Shown here piece after piece: positions 57,937 through 64,000 of a DNA stretch of 64,000 nucleotides. Under the pieces are notes generated by a model. That model made no database searches. It was given only the letters and a program-made list of their open reading frames with translations, and was not told the origin of the DNA. Made by a program: the position numbers and the translations under genes. How positions within the stretch are numbered: position 1 is the stretch's first letter; every line of letters starts with the position of its first letter. This stretch comes from Nitrospira sp. SG-bin2 (GTDB lineage: Bacteria > Nitrospirota > Nitrospiria > Nitrospirales > Nitrospiraceae), in contig LVWT01000059.1 of the NCBI GenBank assembly GCA_002083405.1, forward strand, positions 11,750 to 75,749, in the 5' to 3' direction.

Positions 57937-58053
57937 CCCATCACCCATTAGCCATCTCCCATCCACTACTTCCTCGCGCATTCCAAACGACCCGTCATTC
58001 GTTCAGAATAGCTCACCACTCGCTACTCACTACTTACCACTCACCCCTGACCT
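57937..58053 (+). repeat. Heptamer-period repeat arrays after queG
   Basis: Two runs. First, CCCATCA, CCCATTA, GCCATCT, CCCATCC, ACTACTT (57937-57971). Second, CTCACCA, CTCGCTA, CTCACTA, CTTACCA, CTCACCC, CTGACCT (58012-58053). The period is 7 in both. They fill most of the 230-base gap before the sigma-54 activator, and no gene lies there. Confidence 0.7.
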
Positions 58054-58145
58054 CCTAAGAAGCCCTTCCCTTCCCATCTTGGGAGGAGTAGGCTATACAA
58101 AGTTCTCAGATGGTTCGACAGGAGTCCTGAACAAGGAGTTCTCCG

Positions 58146-59498
58146 ATGAACCTCCAGAACTTTCTGCTCATCTCGAAAGACCCCGATACCACACGACTCC
58201 TCGAAACCGTTGCACCTTCGCACACGACGATTCACACGGCGCCCACTGTTTCCGAGGGGCTCCGCCTCTGGCAGGAAACCTCCCCCACCCTGGTCATCTG
58301 CGAAGGTAATCTCTACGGACTCGCACCTCTGTTCGAGTACGCCAGGCAAACCTCGATGCCAACCCCGGTCCTCGCGATCGGGGAACGCCATTCCGTGAAA
58401 GACGCCGTCGAAATCATGCGGGCCGGCGCATCGGATTATTTGACCAAACCGATTCTGCTTCAGGAACTTCGGGCGACGGTCACTCGACTGACCCGGCAGC
58501 CCGCATCGGCGGGCACCTCCGATCAGCTGCGCGATCGATTTGCGCCCATCATCAGCGTCTCACCGCAGATGCATCTCATCAAACACCTGGCCAAAGAGGT
58601 CGCCCTGACCGATGCAACCGTTCTCATCACCGGGGAAAGCGGCACGGGAAAGGAACTGTTCGCCCACGCAATCCATGCAACCAGCCCGCGAGCCAACGGG
58701 CCGCTGATCGCTCTGAACTGCGCCGGGATTCCTGAGAATCTATTAGAGGCGGAATTATTCGGGTATCAGCAAGGGGCCTTTACAGACGCCAAGCAGGCGA
58801 AGCCGGGCCGATTTCAATTGGCTGAAGGTGGCACGTTGTTTCTGGACGAAATCGGAGAGATGAGTTCAGCTGCTCAAGCCAAGCTGTTACGAGTACTGGA
58901 AGATCACATGATCGATCCGCTCGGCGACACGCGCAGCCACAAGGTCAACATCCGCGTCATCGCCGCCACAAATGAGGATCTGCTCGCCCATATCAAGGCC
59001 GGTCGCTTCCGGCTCGATCTCTACTATCGGCTCAACGTCTACCAGCTGCGCATCCCGCCCCTGCGTGAACGGCCGGACGACATCGAACCAATTCTGAGGG
59101 TCTTTCTGGAGCGCGCCAGGCAGGAACGCGGGTGCCGCATTAAGACGATTTCACCACCGGCGCTTGCCGTGCTCCAACACCACGACTGGCCTGGCAATGT
59201 CCGTGAATTACACAATGTCGTGGAATGGCTGACCATCACCTGTAAAGAGGAGACGATCCAGCCGCACCATCTGCCGGCATCGGTCCGGACCATCTCAGCG
59301 ACGAACCACTCGAGCCCATCAAGCTATGAGCCCAATCCCTCGCTCTTGACCTTCGGCCTGTCGTTTCAAGAGATGGAGAAAAAGCTGCTGGAAGAAGCGC
59401 TCTACAAAGCATCAGGCAACGTCTCCGAAGCCAGCCGCCTCTTGAAGATGACCCGCAATACGCTGCGGTATCGCATGGCGAAACACCACCTCCAGTAG
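58146..59498 (+). CDS. Sigma-54-dependent response-regulator-like activator
   Basis: 450 residues: receiver-like domain (1-115), AAA+ domain (~135-370) and a Fis-type DNA-binding end (SGNVSEASRLLKMTRNTLRYRMAKHHL). The AAA+ part has Walker A GESGTGKE, Walker B GGTLFLDEIGEM, an Arg finger region RLDLYYRLNVY and the sigma-54 contact loop GAFTDA (a variant of GAFTGA). The receiver is degenerate: the acidic pocket is Ser10-Lys11-Asp12, the phospho-acceptor position is Glu53, the switch Ser/Thr is Gly79, though Lys101 is kept. It may be active without phosphorylation. AAGGAG precedes the ATG. Confidence 0.87.
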   Translation: MNLQNFLLISKDPDTTRLLETVAPSHTTIHTAPTVSEGLRLWQETSPTLVICEGNLYGLAPLFEYARQTSMPTPVLAIGERHSVKDAVEIMRAGASDYLTKPILLQELRATVTRLTRQPASAGTSDQLRDRFAPIISVSPQMHLIKHLAKEVALTDATVLITGESGTGKELFAHAIHATSPRANGPLIALNCAGIPENLLEAELFGYQQGAFTDAKQAKPGRFQLAEGGTLFLDEIGEMSSAAQAKLLRVLEDHMIDPLGDTRSHKVNIRVIAATNEDLLAHIKAGRFRLDLYYRLNVYQLRIPPLRERPDDIEPILRVFLERARQERGCRIKTISPPALAVLQHHDWPGNVRELHNVVEWLTITCKEETIQPHHLPASVRTISATNHSSPSSYEPNPSLLTFGLSFQEMEKKLLEEALYKASGNVSEASRLLKMTRNTLRYRMAKHHLQ

Positions 59499-59548
59499 GA
59501 TGCAGAAACAGACCCCCCACTTTGCTCTCGACCAGACCGAATCCTCAA

Positions 59549-59566
59549 CGTAGCCCTGCGGCTACG
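59549..59566. repeat. Short perfect hairpin, REP-like
   Basis: CGTAGCC (59549-59555), loop CTGC, GGCTACG (59560-59566), in a GC-rich patch between the activator and the coiled-coil pseudogene. Similar GC-rich words occur in the MITE-like element at 39781, so this may be a dispersed repeat fragment. Confidence 0.4.
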
Positions 59567-59746
59567 CCTCCGGTTCGGCCATCGCCTGCGCCCGCGTCGG
59601 ATGGCCCGTTTGAACATCCTGAGCTGAATGCGGCCTTCGCTCTATCCGTGATACTTTCACGACAGTCTAAGCGTAAAGCGCGCTTTCTAGATTTTCGGCT
59701 AAATCGCTCTTGCATTTTCGGATCGATCGCTCCATAAGCGGCATCT

Positions 59747-60019
59747 ATGAACAGCGAGGAAATGGAAGAAATCAAACGGCACTTCGGTGTCGTCGCTGAA
59801 TCCCTCCGAAGCGACATTCGAGAGATCGCAGAGGGACACGCCACGATTCGGCACGAACTGCAAGACCTGCGGAGCAAGTTCAAAGACGAATTTAAGGAGA
59901 TGCGGGCGTTACTGCGGCTGTCCTTTTCTCAACTCGACTAACGAATTGTTACTCTCGAATCGGATATTTCAATGCTCAAATCCCGCATGGACCGCCTTGA
60001 GCAAGCCACTCCTAGCTGA
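59747..60019 (+). pseudogene. Coiled-coil protein gene with in-frame stop
   Basis: MNSEEMEEIKRHFGVVAESLR... runs 64 codons to TAA at 59939-59941 (after SFSQLD), then continues in the same frame as RIVTLESDISMLKSRMDRLEQATPS to TGA at 60017-60019. Both parts have the same charged coiled-coil character. A GAA-to-TAA change is the simplest cause. The small protein looks like the DUF-type coiled coils near toxin-antitoxin loci. It is probably a recent loss. Confidence 0.7.
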
Positions 60020-60056
60020 AGAGCTGAATCCCCTCTGCCTTTGTCTGGTGCCTCTG

Positions 60057-60530
60057 ATGCCTAGCACTCACACGCCCACGACTGTTCGGACAGCCCAGGA
60101 TCTCGGACATGCTCTTGGATTGTCGGCAGCCGATACGGCCGAAATGGAGTTTCGTTCAGTCCTCACCGTCGCCCTGGCGAAGATCATCCAAGCAGGCCGC
60201 CTCACCCATGCGGAGATTGCCAAGCAGGCCGGCACATCGAGAACCAGAGTGACGGCGATTGCAAACGGCAACACCCACGGCGTCTCAACCGACGTACTCA
60301 TCCGAGTGCTCGCCCAACAGGCCATCGTGCTGAAATCAGGGTCAAGAAAGCTGCGGCTTGATCGGAGCCAGGCGCTCCACATTCCGAGCGAGCACCATGT
60401 TGCTAGCGGGAAGTCAGCAACGCCCCCAATAGGCGACAAGGCGACACGCAACACGCTGCGCTATCGGATGGCGAGGCACCATATTCAATGGCGGATATCG
60501 ATTCCCACCCCAAGCGTTTGGCTGAGCTGA
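60057..60530 (+). CDS. XRE-type helix-turn-helix antitoxin-like protein with fused tail
   Basis: 157 residues. Residues ~25-100 form an HTH_37-like XRE domain (MEFRSVLTVALAKIIQAGRLTHAEIAKQAGTSRTRVTAIANGNTHGVSTDVLIRVLA), as in HigA/MqsA-type regulators. No toxin gene is adjacent. From about residue 129 the sequence changes and matches the Fis end of the activator at 58146 (ATRNTLRYRMARHH), so the gene probably lost its own 3' end and read into a copied fragment. Start ATG 60057 has no good ribosome site. Confidence 0.6.
   Translation: MPSTHTPTTVRTAQDLGHALGLSAADTAEMEFRSVLTVALAKIIQAGRLTHAEIAKQAGTSRTRVTAIANGNTHGVSTDVLIRVLAQQAIVLKSGSRKLRLDRSQALHIPSEHHVASGKSATPPIGDKATRNTLRYRMARHHIQWRISIPTPSVWLS
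60438..60490 (+). pseudogene. Duplicated fragment of a sigma-54 activator C-terminus
   Basis: Coding (D)KATRNTLRYRMARHHIQ, it aligns with the last codons of the activator at 58146-59498 (KMTRNTLRYRMAKHHLQ) at DNA and protein level. Only the last helix-turn-helix end is present, in frame with the XRE gene. It shows local duplication and loss of a second activator gene. Confidence 0.65.
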
Positions 60531-60647
60531 CCAAGTCCTCAGCACGATCCCGGAAGCGGCATCTCCACTCCATCACGCCACACCGCTTTGCTCGCAATAA
60601 GGTGATTCCGTCTTGCGACACAGTCAGGACTTGGCTATCATGACGCC

Positions 60648-60864
60648 ATGGCATCTCTTGATCGCATCAGTATCGATCCGACAGTTCGCTTCGGCAAAGC
60701 CTGCGTCCGTGGCACACGACTCACAGTCGGCAACGTGCTGGAACATATAATCTGAAGCGGAAGTCCTGGTCAGTTTTCCTCAGCTCACACACGAAGATGT
60801 GTTGGCCTGTCTTGCTTACGCCGCGGAACGAGAGCGTCGCACGCTTTCAATCCCTGCCGCTTGA
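60648..60864 (+). pseudogene. DUF433 antitoxin gene with a deletion/frameshift
   Basis: It begins MASLDRISIDPTVRFGKACVRGTRLTVGNVLEHI, a typical DUF433 opening, then hits TGA. The remainder (SEAEVLVSFPQLTHEDVLACLAYAAERER) continues in another frame to TGA at 60862-60864. A few codons (about 11-14 bases) that normally join these parts are missing, so the gene is broken. The next gene is the matching DUF5615 toxin remnant. Confidence 0.72.
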
Positions 60865-60870
60865 GGGTCT

Positions 60871-61035
60871 GTGCGGTTGCGGCTGGACGAAAACCTTTCT
60901 GAATCCGTCCTTCCCGCGCTAACCGATCTGTACCCTGACCCGCTCCATGTCCGCATGCTTGGTGCTGGAGGCGCCTCAGATGAGAGAGTGCGCCCACTCC
61001 TAGGAATTTGCGTCCACCTTTTCTCTACTCTCTGA
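60871..61035 (+). pseudogene. Truncated DUF5615 PIN-like toxin
   Basis: GTG 60871 starts VRLRLDENLSESVLPALTDL, the conserved PIN-like N-terminus (first acidic pair DEN), followed by YPDPLHVRMLGAGGASDERV. After about 45 residues the normal family sequence ends and the frame stops at 61033-61035; the second half with later acidic residues is missing. With the broken DUF433 gene it makes a dead toxin-antitoxin pair. Confidence 0.7.
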
Positions 61036-61092
61036 CCTCACCACAACTAAGCGCAACCCTTGCCATTCCTGCAGCCATCCGTTTATAGTTCA

Positions 61093-61109
61093 TGTACATA
61101 CTATGTACA
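61093..61109. promoter_or_regulatory. Palindromic operator before the VapBC-type pair
   Basis: TGTACATA-C-TATGTACA, a perfect 8+1+8 palindrome, 12 bases before the antitoxin ATG. Such palindromes are the usual binding sites of ribbon-helix-helix antitoxins that autorepress the operon. The antitoxin start codon region is preceded by GGAGG. Confidence 0.75.
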
Positions 61110-61121
61110 CATGGAGGTATC

Positions 61122-61325
61122 ATGGGTGCCGCGCTGAAGCATAAACATCTCGTGCTGGATCAGCGGAAGATCGACGCAGCGAAGCGCTACTTCGGAGTTG
61201 ATTCCGAGCAGGAAGCCATAGACAAGGCCCTATCGCTGCTGGTCGAGGAACAGCGGCTTAGCAAAGCATTGCGACCGCTGAAGGGCATCTTGCGGGGTGA
61301 TGAGAAACCATGGCCCTACCAATAG
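61122..61325 (+). CDS. VapB-like antitoxin
   Basis: 67 residues from ATG 61122, with GGAGG upstream; the longer frame starts at 61092 inside the operator. The N-terminal part (LVLDQRKIDAAKRYFGVDSEQEAIDKALSLLV) has ribbon-helix-helix character, and the tail (ILRGDEKPWPYQ) is the kind that wraps around a PIN toxin. Its 3' end overlaps the toxin gene by 16 bases. It should bind the palindrome and neutralise the toxin. Confidence 0.75.
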   Translation: MGAALKHKHLVLDQRKIDAAKRYFGVDSEQEAIDKALSLLVEEQRLSKALRPLKGILRGDEKPWPYQ

Positions 61326-61744
61326 GCGGAAAGGTTGTACTCGACACCAATGTCCTGATCGATTTCTTGCGCGCAGGCATGCACACAGAATGGGTCTTGG
61401 GTGGCCATGGGACCGTCGTGCGGTTCATCTCGGCTATCGCCCTGCTGGAACTCAGACTCGGTGCCGACACGCCCAAACGCAAGAAAGCCGTTGACCAAAT
61501 TCAACAAGCCTTTCGAGCCGGACGCACCCTCGGCCTCACACCCTCGACTCTCGACCATGCCGGACGACTCTTTCGAGCGATGTATGGAAACGCTTCCGGG
61601 TTGAGCGACCGCCTCGGGCCGATGAATGATGTGCTCATTGCCCTGACTGCGAGAGAAATCGGGGCCACTGTGATCACCAGTAACGTGTTGGAGTTCCGCC
61701 GCATCGCCAGGAAGATCCCAGGTCTCAAAGTCACAGCGCCCTAG
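61310..61744 (+). CDS. VapC-type PIN toxin
   Basis: 144 residues with the PIN signature KVVLDTNVLIDFL (Asp12), a mid acidic residue (ALLELRLG), NDVLIALTARE and a final block VITSNVLEFRRI, where the usual Asp is Asn in the last site. This may lower metal binding. It probably cleaves RNA. Overlaps the antitoxin gene by 16 bases; the unit looks intact. Confidence 0.78.
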   Translation: MALPIGGKVVLDTNVLIDFLRAGMHTEWVLGGHGTVVRFISAIALLELRLGADTPKRKKAVDQIQQAFRAGRTLGLTPSTLDHAGRLFRAMYGNASGLSDRLGPMNDVLIALTAREIGATVITSNVLEFRRIARKIPGLKVTAP

Positions 61745-61813
61745 CCTTCTCCCAAGATATCCAGATCTCAGACTTGGTCGAGGTGGGTGCCCCCATCGGC
61801 TTCGACCAAGAAT

Positions 61814-61952
61814 GCCGGCACGCGGAGAACCAGAGTGACAGCGATTGCGAACGGCAATACCCACGGGATCTCAACAAACCTACTCATCCGAGTACTCGCC
61901 ACAACAGGCTATCGCGCTGAAATTCGGGATAGAGAAAGCTGACGGCTGATCG
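61814..61952 (+). pseudogene. Degraded second copy of the XRE antitoxin gene
   Basis: About 139 bases match the interior of the XRE gene at 60228-60365 with scattered substitutions. One extra base (CTCGCCACAACAGG against CTCGCCCAACAGG) breaks the frame, and the N-terminal part is missing. It shows a local duplication of this locus. Confidence 0.7.
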
Positions 61953-62061
61953 AACTTCGCTCGCCCACGCTTCGCACGGCTGGTCGCCCCTATGAGATTC
62001 TCAATGTTTGACGATCGGCTCTCGATCGTATACCCTATCGTCACCCACAAAAGGAGTCTCC

Positions 62062-62349
62062 ATGAAGTTCATTACGGTGCAGGATTTACGCGGACGTTCC
62101 GGGCAAGTCTGGACCAAGCTCGCGCGGGAACGAGAAGTCATCCTCACCTCGAACGGCAAACCGATCGCCATTCTGTCTTCGGTGTCTGAAGAGACGCTGG
62201 AAGAATCGCTGGCAGCCGTCAGACGCGCGAGAGCCGTGGCGGCGGTGGAAAAGCTGCAACGGCAGTCGATCCAAGCAGGCACGAATGTCCTTTCCCCCGC
62301 AGAGATCATCTCTGAAATTAAGGCGGTACGGAAGGCTCGCCGCCGGTGA
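62062..62349 (+). CDS. Phd/YefM-type antitoxin
   Basis: 95 residues. ATG 62062 has AAGGAG about 6 bases upstream. The N-terminal fold (MKFITVQDLRGRSGQVWTKLAREREVILTSNGKPIAILSSV) is the DNA-binding Phd/YefM module. The helical tail (AEIISEIKAVRKARRR) should contact the toxin. It overlaps the toxin start by 4 bases (GTGA). Confidence 0.8.
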   Translation: MKFITVQDLRGRSGQVWTKLAREREVILTSNGKPIAILSSVSEETLEESLAAVRRARAVAAVEKLQRQSIQAGTNVLSPAEIISEIKAVRKARRR

Positions 62350-62777
62350 ACGTGGTAGTGGACACGAGCGTCCTGGTCGCGGGACTCCTCTCTCCGTTTG
62401 GCCCTCCAGGTGAAATCCTTCGCATGATTGCATCGGGCGCGGTGCGGCTGTGCTTCGATGCCAGAATCCTCACCGAATATGAAGAGGTCCTTGCCAGACC
62501 GAAGTTTCGATTCAATGCTGAACAGACTCAAGCGTTGATGGACCATATCCAAGCGGAAGGATTCAGCGTGGCGGGTAACCCCTTGCCGGTCAGGCTTCCG
62601 GATCCGAGCGACGAGCCATTCTTAGAATCCGCCGTGGCAGGCGATGCCGACTACTTGATCACAGGAAACACAAGGCACTTCCCGTCGAGGCAACGCCAGG
62701 GAATGACCGTCCTCTCGCCGCGCGAATTCCTCGACTACTACCGGAAGCGGTCGAAATCTCGAACACGCAGAGGGTAG
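62346..62777 (+). CDS. PIN-domain toxin of the COG1569 type
   Basis: 143 residues from GTG 62346. The PIN domain starts NVVVDTSVLVAGLLS (Asp6), then FDARILTEYEEVLARPKF, and ends DADYLITGNTRHF with the terminal acidic-like site. This is the partner of the Phd-type antitoxin just before. It looks intact and is likely an RNase; the C-terminus carries a basic tail (KRSKSRTRRG). Confidence 0.8.
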   Translation: MNVVVDTSVLVAGLLSPFGPPGEILRMIASGAVRLCFDARILTEYEEVLARPKFRFNAEQTQALMDHIQAEGFSVAGNPLPVRLPDPSDEPFLESAVAGDADYLITGNTRHFPSRQRQGMTVLSPREFLDYYRKRSKSRTRRG

Positions 62778-62846
62778 AGAAGTCTTCACACGCTGAAATC
62801 TGACGATGAAGATCGAATAGTGGTAGATATTCAGGAAATCACGACG

Positions 62847-63378
62847 TCAAAACCCGACTCTATTCACCATCCCCCAACGACTCCATATCACCCGATCATA
62901 GATGAAGTTGGCGCACAACCTTGATGGCAGATAGAGATGCATGCGATCATCGGTGAGAGCGCGAAAGCCGAACCTCATATAAAATTGACTTCGCCCGATC
63001 CGAAAGCGCTTCGACGGCAACCGCATAAATTCCCAGCTCACCGGCCGCACGTTGTGCGCGCCGCAAGGCATCTACCAACAGCAACTCGCCCACTCCCTGT
63101 CCTTGAGAGCGCCGATCAACGGCAAGCCGCCCCAAGAGAACAATCGGCACTGGATGATGAGGAAGATTCTCGGGAACCGTTTCAAACCCAACAGAGCCAC
63201 TGGAAATGGTGTAGTACCCGCTGACGGAGGCCGAGGCCTCAGAGACCGCAACATAGGTCCGGCCGAACCCTCGGCGGTCGTGCTGACCGGCATACTGTTG
63301 CAAGTAGAGATTGAGGGGAGGCTCTCCACAATCGAACTGTGAGCGATCGTGACGATCGCTCAATGGCACAACGATCAC
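62847..63378 (-). pseudogene. Frameshifted GNAT (TacT-like) toxin
   Basis: The gene starts MIVVPLSDRHDRSQFDCGE and has a GNAT acetyl-CoA loop (RRSQGQGVGELLL). After DRAKS the first frame diverges, while the other frame continues FYMRFGFRALTDDRMHLYLPS, which is the normal family end. One extra base near 62981-62986 explains it. Family members acetylate aminoacyl-tRNA. The ATG overlaps the antitoxin stop by 4 bases, so the operon layout is intact but the toxin is probably dead. Confidence 0.75.
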
Positions 63379-63677
63379 CGGTGTGCTCCGACAATCCGCT
63401 TATACTTCCGCGCCGCTTCGGTAAGTGTGGCGTTCGGTTCATCCGACGCATCCAACAAGGCTAGGAATTGATCGCGATCGCGATCGGAAAGCTGGATATG
63501 CCGATGCCGCTGGAGAACTTCCGTCGATTGCTGCACAAGCGTTGAGACCACGTACTCACTGATCGTTTTCCCGGAAAGCGTGGCGGCCTCCTCGATCAAG
63601 GCCTTCTTGTCAGAGCGCAAGCGCACATCAAGTCTCGCGCTACTTTTCCGCGACTTTTTCCTCGCAGTGGTCGGCAT
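63375..63677 (-). CDS. DUF1778 (TacA-like) antitoxin
   Basis: 100 residues from ATG 63677, chosen because GGAGGG lies upstream; a longer frame is not needed. The ribbon-helix-helix head (ARLDVRLRSDKKALIEEAATLSGKTISEYVVSTLV) binds DNA and the tail (FLALLDASDEPNATLTEAARKYKRIV) binds the GNAT toxin. The antitoxin is intact although its toxin is frameshifted, which suggests the toxin was lost first. Confidence 0.82.
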   Translation of the reverse strand: MPTTARKKSRKSSARLDVRLRSDKKALIEEAATLSGKTISEYVVSTLVQQSTEVLQRHRHIQLSDRDRDQFLALLDASDEPNATLTEAARKYKRIVGAHR

Positions 63678-64000
63678 AGTCCCTCCCGCGCTACTCCCAC
63701 AGAATGAAAGTACGTCAGACCTCCGTACACCGTCAATGAAAGCACCGCATGGCACACCAGCGGGCACCCGAGAGGTCATCTGTCCCAACGAATAAACATT
63801 CCCGACCCCTTTTCCCATATCTCCCGCATCAAAAAAATCAGAATGTCCCGATTCCTTCTTCAAAATAGTCGCCCAATAAAGATCGGGGATGAACTTCCTT
63901 AACCTATGATTGGCAAGAAACATATTGTGTCTAGTTCCCTTCCGATTCAAGCTCTGGACCACTCCACTAGGGAAGGTCTGATTAATTCCCGTTTTCGATC
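63678..64000. other. Stretch without a recognised gene
   Basis: About 320 bases upstream of the TacA-type antitoxin. It presumably holds the promoter of that operon. The minus-strand frame that runs through it (from 63962) extends the antitoxin ORF without family resemblance. No RNA gene or repeat was recognised before the window ends. Confidence 0.4.

Noticed and set aside
57937..58053. CRISPR array at the repeat-rich gap
   Set aside because: Units are 7 bases and degenerate, without spacers or cas genes.
1..64000. tRNA or rRNA genes
   Set aside because: No cloverleaf with GGTTCRA-type arm or conserved rRNA segment was recognised while reading.

Overview
The window is GC-rich, gene-dense bacterial chromosome, most likely from a Nitrospira-like member of the Nitrospirota. 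This assignment is an inference from gene content: a compact copper nitrite reductase next to an exported truncated haemoglobin, acetyl-CoA synthetase, pyruvate phosphate dikinase, PutA, Rrf2, many lipoproteins, and REP-type transposase and toxin-antitoxin debris. No rRNA, tRNA or CRISPR array was seen.

Layout. 1-1638: 3' part of a thiamine-diphosphate 2-keto acid decarboxylase. 1658-6383: minus-strand operon of four envelope lipoproteins (LPP20, LpoB, COG3014 types) ending in a PIN toxin-antitoxin pair. 6441-11424: small ORF, inactive caspase/TPR protein, acetyl-CoA synthetase with a small membrane protein, and a surface protein. 11511-22729: long minus-strand operon glyQ-glyS-ppdK-ribD-esterase-unknown-MFS-ribE, with overlapping or closely spaced genes. 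22915-24881: Rrf2 regulator, TauE/SafE permease and a small lipoprotein. 25056-29577: transketolase, nirK, truncated haemoglobin with a strong terminator, HMA-like protein and cupin. 29655-36393: coiled-coil protein, HDOD protein, SthA-type flavoprotein, PilZ, RtcB with archease, Xaa-Pro peptidase. 36407-41300: AsmA-like giant, a MITE-like element, a RAYT transposase element and a truncated DDE transposase. 41874-48532: phosphoglucomutase, secreted Lon-type protease, PIG-L deacetylase, lipoyl synthase, Rieske protein, Mrp ATPase. 48819-59498: putA, an SDR, bioD, thiE, an orphan DndB-like DGQHR protein, queG and a sigma-54 activator with a degenerate receiver. 59747-63677: a toxin-antitoxin island with two intact modules and several broken ones.

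The metabolic genes fit a chemolithoautotroph with a flexible C3/acetate node (ppdK, acs, tkt, pgm), cofactor synthesis (riboflavin, lipoate, biotin, thiamine, queuosine) and periplasmic nitrogen-oxide chemistry (nirK with haemoglobin).

Most unusual features: heptamer-period repeat arrays in at least four intergenic regions; a recurrent promoter type TTGAC-N17/18-TAGCNT; a caspase-fold protein whose catalytic Cys is Pro; a receiver domain with Glu in place of the phospho-acceptor Asp; a 20-bp perfect terminal inverted repeat around the RAYT gene; and toxin-antitoxin loci caught at different stages of decay (nonsense mutation, single-base frameshift, truncated duplicate).
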